Below are positions 45,749 to 54,891 of a stretch of 64,000 bases of DNA, piece by piece. Positions within the stretch are counted from its first letter, which is position 1. Each line of letters begins with the position of its first letter. The DNA comes from Candidatus Avelusimicrobium fimicolum (GTDB lineage: Bacteria > Elusimicrobiota > Elusimicrobia > Elusimicrobiales > Elusimicrobiaceae). Location of the stretch: positions 9,641 through 73,640 of the forward strand of contig UQJU01000003.1 of assembly GCA_900541355.1 (NCBI GenBank), read 5' to 3'. Under the pieces are notes generated by a model, which saw only the letters and a list, made by a program, of their open reading frames with translations, searched no databases and was not told where the DNA came from. A program made the position numbers and the translations under genes.

Positions 45749-48361
45749 ATGAAAACAAGTACAGAAATCAGAAACGGTTATTTACAATTTTTTCACTCCA
45801 AAGGCCTGCCGGTTATCGCGTCCAGTTCCCTTATCCCGCACTCGGACCCGACACTTCTTTTTACCTCTGCCGGTATGGTTCAATTTAAAGCCAACTTTTT
45901 AGGTATTGATGATTCTCTCAAAAATGCCACCACCTGCCAAAAATGCGTACGCACCACGGACATTGACAGCGTAGGTTTTACCGAACGCCATTTGACGTTT
46001 TTTGAAATGTTGGGCAACTTTTCTTTTGGGGATTATTTTAAAAAGGAAGCCATTGACTGGGCTTGGGAATATTTAACCAAGACGCTCGGCTTGTCGCCGG
46101 ACAGACTGTATGTCAGCATCTATAAAGGCGGTATTGCTCCGCGTGATGAAGAAGCCTACAACTTGTGGTTGAAATATGTTCCCAAAGAACGCATTTTTGA
46201 ATTGGGCGAAGCGGACAACTTTTGGACGATGGGCTCTACCGGTCCGTGCGGACCGTGCAGCGAAATTTATTACGATTTCGGCGATAAGGGCTGCAAAAAT
46301 CCGCATTGTGATATCACCTGCGACTGCGGCCGCTTTGTAGAAATTTGGAACATTGTATTTGAAAGTTACAACCGCCAAGAGGACGGAACCTTTAAACCTT
46401 TGCCCCACAACAATATTGATACGGGTATGGGTTTGGAACGGTTATGTATGGCAATGCAAAATGCCAAAAACGTGTTTGAAACGGACCTTTTCACTCCGCT
46501 TATCAACCGCGCCAAACAAGATTTGCATATTACGGGAAACACCAAAGAAGAAGTTTCCGCCTTGCGCATTATTGCGGACCACGTAAGAAGTTCCAGTTTT
46601 TTGATTGCTGAGGGGATTTTGCCCTCCAATGAGGGCCGCGGGTACATTTTGCGCCGCTTGATTCGCCGCGCCGCCCGTTATGCCAAATTAATGGGCAACG
46701 ATAGACCGTATCTTTATACGCTGGTGCCCGTGGTAAAGGATATCTTTGCGGGGTTGTATCCGGAAATTGACAAAAATTTATCCCATATCCAAGATGTGCT
46801 GAAACTGGAAGAAAGCACTTTCTTAAAAACCTTGGTAAACGGAGAAGAAAAACTATCTGCCTTGCTCTCTTCTTGCGGCAACACCTTGCCCGGCGAAGAG
46901 GCTTTCCATTTGCACGAAACCTATGGTTTCCCCTTGGAACTGACCAAGGAAATTGCGGCCGCCAAAGGTATCACTGTGGAAGAAAAAGGTTACGAAAAGG
47001 CCAAATCTGCCGCGCAGGAAAAAAGCCGCTCGTATGCGGACGAATTTACCAAAGACAAAGCCTATATGATGCAGCACGTGGAAACCCACAACCCGGCCAC
47101 CGTATTTACGGGGTACGATACGCTGACGGACGAGGGCACAGTGTTGATGTTATTAAATGACAAATTTGAACTGACGGACGAAGTAAACGGCGAAGGTTAT
47201 GCTGTTTTTGACCGGACTCCGTTCTATGCCGAATCCGGCGGACAGGTGGGCGATAAAGGCATTATTTTGGCAGACGGAAAAGAAATTGCCCGCGTGGACG
47301 ATGTGCAAAAGCCCATCTCTAAGGTGTTCTTACATAAATTTTCCGGCTTGCTGAAAAAAGGCCAAAAGGTTACTCTTGCGGTGAACGCGGCCTTGCGCAA
47401 ACGCTGTATGGCGAACCATAGCGCAATTCACTTGGTCAATGCGGCCTTGCGTCAGGTATTTGGGCCGTCCGTACATCAAAGCGGTTCTTACGTCTCGCCG
47501 GAGCGTTTCCGTTTTGACTATACACTCTCAAAAACCCCGACGGCCGAAGAATTAAACACGGCTTGGAAAATTGCCAATCAAGCCGCCGAAGATGCTCTGC
47601 CCGTGGCTTGTGAGGTGCGTCCTCTTGCCGATGCCGAAAAATTAGGTGCGGTAACTTTGCTTGGCGAAACGTACGCCGACCCTGCGCGCTTTGTGTTAAT
47701 GGGTGGCAGTTTTGCTCATCCGGAACAAAAGTACAGTTTGGAACTCTGTGCCGGTACACACGTTAAGAATACGGCGGACGTAATGACGGTTTTGGTGCTT
47801 AAAGAAGGTTCTGTTTCCGCCGGAGTGCGCCGCGTAGAAGGTGTGGCGGGATATGCCGCGCTGGACTATTTAAAGAACGTAAACCGCCAGGCCGAAGAAT
47901 TGTCCGTACGCTTGGAAGTTCCGTCCAAAGATGTTTTTGCCCGCGTTAATGCGATTGCGGACGAATTGAAAGAAGTGAAAAAACGCTACCTGCAATTCCG
48001 CGAAAAAACCTTGGCCGCCGGAGGCATTAACGAAATGAGTTTCACGCTGAAAAACGGCACGGTTTTGGTCGTGCGTAATGCCGAAGGAGCCGAGCCGAAG
48101 GAATTGCGCAATATTGCCGATACGATTGCACAAAAATACAAGCAGGCCTTAATTATTGTAACTTGCGATAAAGAGGGTAAACGCGCCTTTGTTGTTAAGA
48201 CAGCGGGGAAATTACCTAATACGGATGCTGCTGCGGTTGCCAAGCAAATTGCGGCAGATCTAAACGGCCGTGCGGGAGGACGCGCCGACTTCGCCCAAGG
48301 CGGCGGCGAGGCCAAACGCCCGTGGCAAGAGTTTATTGACGGCTTAAAAGGCTCGTTATAA
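45749..48361 (+). CDS. alaS: Alanyl-tRNA synthetase
   Basis: 870-aa class II synthetase that charges tRNA-Ala and edits Ser/Gly mischarging. The catalytic core opens with EIRNGYLQFFHSKGL and has the motif 2 region around KCVRTTDIDSVG. The editing domain carries NHSAIHLVNAAL (HxxxH) and CAGTHV. The C-terminal DHHA1 glycine-rich GRAGGRADFAQGGG is present. An AAGAAGG ribosome-binding site precedes the start, and a TTGATA at 45700 could be its -35. Followed by a strong terminator. Confidence 0.97.
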   Translation: MKTSTEIRNGYLQFFHSKGLPVIASSSLIPHSDPTLLFTSAGMVQFKANFLGIDDSLKNATTCQKCVRTTDIDSVGFTERHLTFFEMLGNFSFGDYFKKEAIDWAWEYLTKTLGLSPDRLYVSIYKGGIAPRDEEAYNLWLKYVPKERIFELGEADNFWTMGSTGPCGPCSEIYYDFGDKGCKNPHCDITCDCGRFVEIWNIVFESYNRQEDGTFKPLPHNNIDTGMGLERLCMAMQNAKNVFETDLFTPLINRAKQDLHITGNTKEEVSALRIIADHVRSSSFLIAEGILPSNEGRGYILRRLIRRAARYAKLMGNDRPYLYTLVPVVKDIFAGLYPEIDKNLSHIQDVLKLEESTFLKTLVNGEEKLSALLSSCGNTLPGEEAFHLHETYGFPLELTKEIAAAKGITVEEKGYEKAKSAAQEKSRSYADEFTKDKAYMMQHVETHNPATVFTGYDTLTDEGTVLMLLNDKFELTDEVNGEGYAVFDRTPFYAESGGQVGDKGIILADGKEIARVDDVQKPISKVFLHKFSGLLKKGQKVTLAVNAALRKRCMANHSAIHLVNAALRQVFGPSVHQSGSYVSPERFRFDYTLSKTPTAEELNTAWKIANQAAEDALPVACEVRPLADAEKLGAVTLLGETYADPARFVLMGGSFAHPEQKYSLELCAGTHVKNTADVMTVLVLKEGSVSAGVRRVEGVAGYAALDYLKNVNRQAEELSVRLEVPSKDVFARVNAIADELKEVKKRYLQFREKTLAAGGINEMSFTLKNGTVLVVRNAEGAEPKELRNIADTIAQKYKQALIIVTCDKEGKRAFVVKTAGKLPNTDAAAVAKQIAADLNGRAGGRADFAQGGGEAKRPWQEFIDGLKGSL

Positions 48362-48422
48362 GGCTTTTGCCGGACACTAGCACCGCGAGTTTTCTCTGCG
48401 GTTGCCAGTATAGTTCTGTAAC

Positions 48423-48462
48423 CAAACACCCCGGGGAAAGAAACCCCGGGGTGTTTGCTTTC
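48423..48462 (+). terminator. Strong terminator of alaS
   Basis: Perfect 14-bp stem CAAACACCCCGGGG / CCCCGGGGTGTTTG with a 7-nt loop and a T-containing tail. The stretch from 48470 to 48620 after it shows no gene. Confidence 0.85.
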
Positions 48463-48622
48463 TGTTATAGTGGTTATCCGCCCCATCACAGTAGTCTGGT
48501 ATTTGCCGTTTTGTCCTCATCCCCGATAACATTTTTTGGGAACAACGATACAACAGCAGATGCCGACGCGCCAACAAGTGGCGGCTAATTCTTATTGAAG
48601 CAATTTGCCCGCTTTCCTACCT

Positions 48623-48650
48623 AATAAAAAAACCACCCGTAAGGGTGGTT
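48623..48650 (-). terminator. Terminator of tRNA-Tyr
   Basis: Stem AACCACCC / GGGTGGTT, 4-nt loop, then TTTTTTTATT on the minus strand, beginning 4 nt after the CCA end. Confidence 0.85.
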
Positions 48651-48653
48651 AAA

Positions 48654-48740
48654 TGGTGGTAGGAATAGGATTCGAACCTATGTAGGGCGTAGCCCGACGG
48701 TTTTACAGACCGTTGCTTTTGACCGCTCAGCCATCCTACC
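48654..48740 (-). tRNA. tRNA-Tyr (GUA anticodon), CCA encoded
   Basis: Acceptor stem GGTAGGA / TCCTACC with discriminator A and encoded CCA. The D arm is TGGCTGAGCGGTC; the anticodon loop CTGTAAA has anticodon GTA; the T arm is TAGGTTCGAATCCTA. The long variable arm is characteristic of bacterial tRNA-Tyr (class II). 87 nt including CCA. Confidence 0.96.
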
Positions 48741-48743
48741 GAA

Positions 48744-48779
48744 CAAAACATTAAAAACGCCGGAACTTAAAAGTTCCGG
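48744..48779 (-). terminator. Terminator-like hairpin upstream of tRNA-Tyr
   Basis: On the minus strand, CCGGAACTT / AAGTTCCGG (9 bp, 2-nt loop) is followed by CG-TTTTTAATGTTTTG, 4-20 nt before the tRNA's 5' end. It lies between the tRNA promoter and the tRNA, so it could attenuate or process the transcript. Confidence 0.6.
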
Positions 48780-48813
48780 ACCGTAGTTATTACTTAAACA
48801 ACTAGGTACAAAT

Positions 48814-48842
48814 ATTATAACAAAAAATTACGTTTCTGTCAT
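48814..48842 (-). promoter_or_regulatory. Promoter of tRNA-Tyr
   Basis: -35 ATGACA (48837-48842), a 17-bp spacer, and -10 TATAAT (48814-48819) on the minus strand. The predicted leader before the tRNA is about 67 nt. Confidence 0.75.
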
Positions 48843-48913
48843 TTCTTTATCTGTGTATAAAATTATTCTCCGCATAAAAGGTTGCCGTCGGGCCATAAAA
48901 GGGGAAAAATTGC

Positions 48914-48919
48914 TAGAAT
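48914..48919 (+). promoter_or_regulatory. -10 box of a leaderless promoter (mutS-mutL)
   Basis: TAGAAT ends exactly 6 nt before the mutS ATG at 48926, with no ribosome-binding site. Confidence 0.6.
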
Positions 48920-48925
48920 ATCACT

Positions 48926-51487
48926 ATGCAAAAGACTGCCCTTACCCCTTTAATGAAGCAATATTTTGACACACGGGCCAAGTATCCCGATATTGTGTTG
49001 TTTTTCCGTCTGGGTGATTTTTACGAAATGTTTGATGACCAGGCGCGCGAAATTAGCGCCCTTTTGGGTCTTACTCTTACCGCGCGCAACGGTATGCCGA
49101 TGTGCGGTATTCCGTATCACGCGGCCAATAACTATATTGTCCGCTTGTTAAATGCGGGGAAAAAAATCGGCATTTGCGAGCAAACCAGTACGGTAATGGA
49201 CAAAAACACCAAACTGTTTGAACGCAAAGTTATTCGCGTGATTACCCCCGGTACGCTAATGGAAGACACCTTGCTGGATGCCAACCAATCCAATTATTTG
49301 GTTTCTGTTATGTCGTTGCCGGCGGGGTGGGCAATGGCGTGCGTGGAGGTTTCTACAGGAGAATTTTGGATAAACCAGAACGATAAAGATATTTCTTTAA
49401 CCAATCTGGCCGCCGCTTTGGCCGCGGTAAATCCTTCCGAAATTATTGCGGATAAAGACACCCTTTTGCAACTTAAAACTAAAATTGTTTTGCCCGCTAA
49501 TTTAACGCTTACCGAGCAACCCGCTTTTGACGGGGACTATACCCTTCCGGAAAATTGGCCTGCACTGAGCGCTTGGGGCAGTAAGCGCAGTGCCTTGGCG
49601 TGCGCGCTCCTTATTATGCGGTATTTAAACGTTACCGAGCCTAGTTTTAAACGGGTGCTGGTTCCGTCCTACCGAGAACTTAAAAATTGCTTGCAAATTG
49701 ACGAAAATGCCGTAGCCTCTTTGGAATTGGTTAAAAGCCAGGAAGGGAACAGAAAAGGCAGTTTATGGGCCTTGCTGGATAAAACTAAAACAGCGGTGGG
49801 CAGCCGCAAGTTAAAGGAGTGGATTTTGCATCCGCTTATGGACCCGGCGGATATTGCCGTGCGCCAAAACGCGGTGGAGGGATTTGTAAATAATCAATCT
49901 GCCCTTGCCGATTTATCTGCTTTGTTGGAAAACATTTCCGATATTGAACGCATTATGACGCGCACCGCTACGGGTACGGCTTCTCCGCGCGATATGTCCG
50001 GCTTGCGCAATTCCCTTTTAAGCGTGGACCCGATTGCCCGTTGGTTTGAACAATACGGACACGTCGCGCCGTATTTGGCTGCATCGTTCAAGGAGCATTT
50101 GCCAGTGCTACGCGATATGGCGCGTGTGCTGTATGATGCTATTAGTGAAAATCCGCCCTTAAAAATTTCCGACGGACACGTCATCCGTCAAGGTTACAAT
50201 GCCGGGTTAGATGAACTTCGCTCGCTCAAAGCCAACAGCAATAAATGTATGGAAGATATCTGTGCGCGCGAACGCGAAAAAACAGGTATTACGACCTTAA
50301 AAGTGGGTTATACTTCTGTTTTTGGTTATTATTTTGAAGTTACCAAAAGCCATATTGCCAAAGTGCCTTATAACTATGTGCGCAAGCAAACCTTGGTAAA
50401 TGCCGAGCGTTTTATTACCGAAGAACTCAAACAACTGGAAGACAAAATCTTAAATGCCGAGCAAAAAATTATCCGTTTGGAAAGCAGTTTGTTTGATGAA
50501 GTCCGCAAAACCTTGGCGGCGCAAATTAACCATTTGAAAGCCTTTGCGCAAATTGTTGCGGAACTGGACGTATATATGTCCCTTGCGTTAGATGCCATGA
50601 AAGGCAACTGGACTAAGCCGGAGGTAAACAACGGAACCGAACTGTATTACGAAAACGGAAGACATCCGTTAGTGGAAGACACCTTGCCCGCGGGCAGTTT
50701 TGTGCCGAATAATTTGAATATCGGCAGCCAGCAAATCCAAATTATGCTGATTACCGGCCCCAATATGGGGGGAAAGAGCGTATTTTTAAAGCAAACCGCT
50801 ATTATTACGATTTTAGCGCAAATGGGCAGTTTTGTGCCCGCTTCGGCGGCGCGTTTGGGCGTGGTGGACAAAATTATGACGCGTATCGGTGCGCACGATG
50901 CGCTGGGCCGGGGCAATTCTACCTTTATGGTGGAAATGAACGAAACGGCCCATATTTTGGCTTCTATGACTCCGCGCAGTTTGATTTTATTGGATGAAGT
51001 CGGCCGCGGAACCTCTACCTTTGACGGCATTTCTATTGCGTGGGCCATTGTGGAATATTTATATAAACCGCACGGCGGCCCTAAGGTGCTGTTTGCCACG
51101 CACTATTTTGAACTGGTGGATTTGGAAAATAAGTATGCCCGCGTGCGCAACTATCACGTGGAGGCCAAGGAATATCAAGACACTTCCGGCGAAAGCAAAC
51201 TGGCTTTTTTATATCAAATTTTACCGGGCGCGGCAGACCGCTCGTATGGGATTCACGTCGCTGAGATTGCGGGCTTGCCGGCGGCCTGTACCTTGCGCGC
51301 CAAAAAGGTTCTCAAAGATTTAGAGGCAAAAAAAGGTTCCAAAATTTCCGCCAAAGAGCAAGATATGGTCAAAGATTTATTTTCCTCTCCTATTGTGGAG
51401 GAAATCAAACTGGCCGATACCGACCAGTTGACCCCTATGGCGGCATTGCAGTTAATTTGCGAGTGGAAGAAACGGATTAATGAGTAA
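48926..51487 (+). CDS. mutS: DNA mismatch repair ATPase MutS
   Basis: 853-aa mismatch sensor. The mismatch-binding Phe-x-Glu motif is in FRLGDFYEMFDD near residue 35. The ABC-type ATPase has the Walker A ITGPNMGGKSVFLKQTA at about 610-626 and the signature LLDEVGRGTSTFDG, then FATHYFELVDLE. It overlaps mutL by 8 nt. Absence of mutH nearby and the endonuclease motif in MutL fit the usual non-enteric system. Confidence 0.97.
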   Translation: MQKTALTPLMKQYFDTRAKYPDIVLFFRLGDFYEMFDDQAREISALLGLTLTARNGMPMCGIPYHAANNYIVRLLNAGKKIGICEQTSTVMDKNTKLFERKVIRVITPGTLMEDTLLDANQSNYLVSVMSLPAGWAMACVEVSTGEFWINQNDKDISLTNLAAALAAVNPSEIIADKDTLLQLKTKIVLPANLTLTEQPAFDGDYTLPENWPALSAWGSKRSALACALLIMRYLNVTEPSFKRVLVPSYRELKNCLQIDENAVASLELVKSQEGNRKGSLWALLDKTKTAVGSRKLKEWILHPLMDPADIAVRQNAVEGFVNNQSALADLSALLENISDIERIMTRTATGTASPRDMSGLRNSLLSVDPIARWFEQYGHVAPYLAASFKEHLPVLRDMARVLYDAISENPPLKISDGHVIRQGYNAGLDELRSLKANSNKCMEDICAREREKTGITTLKVGYTSVFGYYFEVTKSHIAKVPYNYVRKQTLVNAERFITEELKQLEDKILNAEQKIIRLESSLFDEVRKTLAAQINHLKAFAQIVAELDVYMSLALDAMKGNWTKPEVNNGTELYYENGRHPLVEDTLPAGSFVPNNLNIGSQQIQIMLITGPNMGGKSVFLKQTAIITILAQMGSFVPASAARLGVVDKIMTRIGAHDALGRGNSTFMVEMNETAHILASMTPRSLILLDEVGRGTSTFDGISIAWAIVEYLYKPHGGPKVLFATHYFELVDLENKYARVRNYHVEAKEYQDTSGESKLAFLYQILPGAADRSYGIHVAEIAGLPAACTLRAKKVLKDLEAKKGSKISAKEQDMVKDLFSSPIVEEIKLADTDQLTPMAALQLICEWKKRINE

Positions 51488-53348
51488 AATTCACGTTCTG
51501 GACGAAAAAACAGCTGGAAAAATCGCCGCGGGCGAGGTAATTGAACGCCCCGCTGGTGTGCTTAAAGAACTGCTGGAAAACGCAGTGGACGCGGGCGCGA
51601 GTGCCATTAATATTGATATAGAAGGCGCCGGCCGCACCTTAATCCGCATTAACGATAACGGGTGCGGAATGAGCGAAGATGACCTGCTGTTGAGTATCCA
51701 GCGCCACGCTACCAGCAAAATTAATTCATTTAGCGATTTGGAAACCTTGCAAACATTTGGTTTTCGTGGGGAGGCCCTGTATTCTGTGGCGGCTGTATCG
51801 CGGATGGCGATTACCAGTTGCCGGGAAGGCGGGCAGGGGCACCGGGTGGAAATTCACGCGGGGAAGATTTTTGCCCAAAGTCCGGCCCCGTCTATCAAGG
51901 GAACTACGGTGGAAATTCGTGATTTATTTTATAATGTTCCCGCGCGCCTAAAATTTTTGAAAAGTGATTCATACGAACGTGCTTGCTTGTTAAAGGTAAT
52001 TGAGGAAAGCGCACTTGCCAATTTAAAGGTGGGCTACCGCGTGATGATTAACGGACGTTCTGTGTATGATTTACCCGCCCAAACAGGCGAACTGCCGCAA
52101 AGCGCCGTGACCCGCGCCAAACAAATTTTGGGCGAAGAAGTGGCGCAGTCTCTTTTGTTTAAAGAATTTGGGGAACTGGGCCTGAAACTCTTTTTGACCC
52201 CGGCCGACAAATTGGTTTCCGTTCGGGATATGCAATATATTTTTGTAAACCGCCGTCCGATTGATTCCAAAACCGTCCAACAGGCTATTTATAAGGCTTA
52301 TCAAAATGTCCGCCCGAAGGACCGCCACCCGGCCTTTTTGGTGTATATGACGTTAAATCCTGCGGATTTTGATGTAAATATTCATCCTCAAAAGCGCGAT
52401 ATCCGCTTTGTAAACGAAAGCAAGGTGTTTGGTTTTGTAATGAACGCCGCGGGAGAAACTATTTTCAAAAATGCGCGTCCGGTGCAAGTAACGCTGCCGT
52501 CCAAAATAGATTTGCCCGTACCCGCGCAGCCTGCGGCGGAGAAATTATTTACACCCTCCCCTATGGAAACCTTTGCCCAAACGGTGGCGGAACCTTTAAA
52601 ATTGGGTGATTTTAAACCTAAAAATAATTTTACTTTACGGGAAACCGAGGAACCGGCCGAATATGTGGCCCGGCCGGAGGAACCGTCCAAAATGCCGTCC
52701 GTTCCGGCTAAGGCCGTGGCAGCACCTGCGGCACCGGCAGATTTGGTTTCTGCTGATGCGCCGGAGTGGTATCGTGGCCCGTATCATTATTTGGGCCAGT
52801 TACAGCGCAGTTATCTGTTGTTTGAAAATCCGTTGGGGTTGGTGATAATTGACCAGCACGCCGCGCAGGAGAGAGTCCTGTTTGAGCATTATTTGGAGGC
52901 TTTTGAAGCCCGCTCCGTAAAGGTGCAAAAACTGCTTTTCCCGGTACACGTTGACTTGCCCCCGTCCAATACGGAAACGCTTTTATCTTGGGCCGGTTGG
53001 CTTAAAACGGCGGGTTTTGAGTTGGAGCCTTTTTCTGCCCGTACGGTACTGGTGCGCACAATGCCGCATATGATTCGCTTTAAAGAGGACGATATGAAAG
53101 AATTTATCGTCTCTTTGTCGCAGGTGGTAGGGAACCCGTCTAAATCTACCGAAACCTTAAAGCGCAAAATGGTGGCAATGCTGGCCTGTAAAAAAGCCAT
53201 TAAAGCGCACGACCAAATATCGCCTGCCGAAGCCGAAGGCCTTTTAGAAAATATGAAGAAATGCAAGGACGGAATGCATTGTCCGCACGGACGTCCGTGC
53301 GTGGCGCAACTGGATATGAAGCAGTTGGATAAACTTTTTGGTCGCTAA
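51480..53348 (+). CDS. mutL: DNA mismatch repair protein MutL with endonuclease motif
   Basis: 622 aa. The N-terminal GHKL ATPase has AGEVIERPAGVLKELLENAVDAG and FRGEAL. A proline/alanine-rich linker (about 340-430) follows. The C-terminal domain carries the metal-dependent endonuclease motif D458-QHA-A-Q-E464-x4-E469 and GMHCPHGRP. It is therefore a MutH-independent nicking MutL. It overlaps mutS, indicating translational coupling; a shared terminator follows at 53366. Confidence 0.96.
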   Translation: MSKIHVLDEKTAGKIAAGEVIERPAGVLKELLENAVDAGASAINIDIEGAGRTLIRINDNGCGMSEDDLLLSIQRHATSKINSFSDLETLQTFGFRGEALYSVAAVSRMAITSCREGGQGHRVEIHAGKIFAQSPAPSIKGTTVEIRDLFYNVPARLKFLKSDSYERACLLKVIEESALANLKVGYRVMINGRSVYDLPAQTGELPQSAVTRAKQILGEEVAQSLLFKEFGELGLKLFLTPADKLVSVRDMQYIFVNRRPIDSKTVQQAIYKAYQNVRPKDRHPAFLVYMTLNPADFDVNIHPQKRDIRFVNESKVFGFVMNAAGETIFKNARPVQVTLPSKIDLPVPAQPAAEKLFTPSPMETFAQTVAEPLKLGDFKPKNNFTLRETEEPAEYVARPEEPSKMPSVPAKAVAAPAAPADLVSADAPEWYRGPYHYLGQLQRSYLLFENPLGLVIIDQHAAQERVLFEHYLEAFEARSVKVQKLLFPVHVDLPPSNTETLLSWAGWLKTAGFELEPFSARTVLVRTMPHMIRFKEDDMKEFIVSLSQVVGNPSKSTETLKRKMVAMLACKKAIKAHDQISPAEAEGLLENMKKCKDGMHCPHGRPCVAQLDMKQLDKLFGR

Positions 53349-53365
53349 TTTATCAAATGCCTAAT

Positions 53366-53394
53366 AAAAAGCCCCGCCTGTAAGCGGGGCTTTT
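53366..53394. terminator. Convergent terminator (mutL and the unknown gene)
   Basis: GCCCCGC / GCGGGGC stem with 6-nt loop, flanked by AAAAA and TTTT on either side, so it can act on both strands. It sits between the mutL stop and the minus-strand gene's stop. Confidence 0.9.
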
Positions 53395-53398
53395 GCTG

Positions 53399-54763
53399 CT
53401 AAATGTAACTTTTGTGTTTGGGGCCAATTGGCATAGTTTTAGGCGCAGGGCAAACCTCCGGTTTTTGTTCTTGCTCAACGCGTGGTTCTGCCAAAATTAT
53501 TCCATAGGTACAATGGGAAACTATATCATTTTTTAAGGCATTAGGTGTTTTATAATTAGGATTCGCTTGGAGAAGATCCTCTTCTGTTAGGCTAGACCAC
53601 AGCGGAAGTTTTTTATTTTTCCAATTTTCATAGGATTGGTCAGTTTCTTCTTCTAGTTGGTCAAGCGATTGTTTAAAGGTAGTACCACGGGTTGCTTGTT
53701 CTTGTACACGGGCTTCCTCTTGGTTTTGTTGTTGGTCATTGGTAATGGCGTATTGTTCCCCTTTTAAAAAGCGCGTTTCATAGTATTTCTCAACGGCCGG
53801 GTCTATTGGATCCGTAGGAAATAACGCAATATGGGCAAAATCCTTGCATTTAAGCAGCGTGGGCAGATCATTGGAATAGGTGTTACGTAAATGGCCGCTG
53901 CCAGCATATACCAAAATCAGATCGTAATGGGGTTCTGCCGCTTTTATTCGTCTGGCCCATTGGTAATTGCGTTCCAAAACTCCAAACGGGGATATCCCAA
54001 TAAATTGATATGCGGAAGCCCACCGGGTATATAAGGCATCACATCCTTTATACTTTAAAAGAGGCAGTTTGTCTTGTGGCGTTACCCCAACGATATATTT
54101 CCCTATTTTTACACCAACTATTCCCTCAGAGGCCATATAAATACTATCATCCAAAGCCAGTTGGTCTATCCCCAATTTGTCGGCCGCTTGGGTTACTTCC
54201 GGATAACTAGAATATAGTTCGGAATTTTGGCCCGGTTTTTTAAGCAAGGAGACATTATTTTCTCCCGTCCAACTTAAAAACTCTTGGGCGAGTAAAATTT
54301 TGGCATTGGGGCGTGCGTTGCGGGCTGCCTTCAAAATATTAATTACTTCTTGCGGGGCGGATTTAGTGTCGTGAGAGATGTCCTCTGAAATAAAAATATA
54401 TTTGTGCGTAAAGGCGTGCGAATAGTCCGGCGCGGAATTCTTATATTCTATTTGTGGTGCAACCATATTAGGATTTTCTTTTAAGTCCAATTCCAGGGCT
54501 TTTGCCTCCAAGCGGGTGGACGCTAATAAGCGTTCTTTTGCCTTTTCATTTAAACGCAAAAACTCCTGCCAAGAAATAACCTTTAATAGGTTTATATCCG
54601 TTTCTTGGCGCAGGGTTCTCTGCATCTCTAAATTTTTATTAGTTGTAAGGGTGCGGATAGATATTTGGAGCCGTTTGTCCAAATCCGGGGTTTTACTGTG
54701 CTGGCCCCATACCGGGGCGAGGATAAACAAAAAAGCAGTGAAAAGAATAATTAATTTTTTCAT
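53399..54763 (-). CDS. Exported protein of unknown function
   Basis: 454-aa protein with a signal peptide (MKKLIILFTAFLFILAPVWG, cut before QH). I do not recognise a family. The central part holds YIFISEDISHDTKSAPQEVINILKAARNARPNAKILLAQEFLSW and later LILVYAGSGHL; the alternating strand/helix layout and a HL after GSG recall the ChaN/Tiki-like alpha/beta fold, which is a weak guess. The C-terminal ~120 residues are Q/E-rich, perhaps disordered. It is convergent with mutL and divergent from hpt, alone. Confidence 0.7.
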   Translation of the reverse strand: MKKLIILFTAFLFILAPVWGQHSKTPDLDKRLQISIRTLTTNKNLEMQRTLRQETDINLLKVISWQEFLRLNEKAKERLLASTRLEAKALELDLKENPNMVAPQIEYKNSAPDYSHAFTHKYIFISEDISHDTKSAPQEVINILKAARNARPNAKILLAQEFLSWTGENNVSLLKKPGQNSELYSSYPEVTQAADKLGIDQLALDDSIYMASEGIVGVKIGKYIVGVTPQDKLPLLKYKGCDALYTRWASAYQFIGISPFGVLERNYQWARRIKAAEPHYDLILVYAGSGHLRNTYSNDLPTLLKCKDFAHIALFPTDPIDPAVEKYYETRFLKGEQYAITNDQQQNQEEARVQEQATRGTTFKQSLDQLEEETDQSYENWKNKKLPLWSSLTEEDLLQANPNYKTPNALKNDIVSHCTYGIILAEPRVEQEQKPEVCPAPKTMPIGPKHKSYI

Positions 54764-54769
54764 ATTTAT

Positions 54770-54775
54770 ACTATA
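54770..54775 (-). promoter_or_regulatory. -10 box of a leaderless promoter (unknown exported protein)
   Basis: TATAGT ends exactly 6 nt before the ATG at 54763, with no ribosome-binding site. Confidence 0.6.
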
Positions 54776-54891
54776 AGGTTTTTACCTGCAAAACACAAGG
54801 GCCAAAAGGCCTAAATTCCCCTGGGTCCGGTCCTCTTTATTTTCAGGCGAAAAAAAGGTATCCTGTATTATATATCTCTATTGGAGGGGTT

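Noticed and set aside
47074..47084. Third parS-like site (CACGTGGAAAC) inside alaS
   Set aside because: Only one half of the palindrome matches; likely chance.
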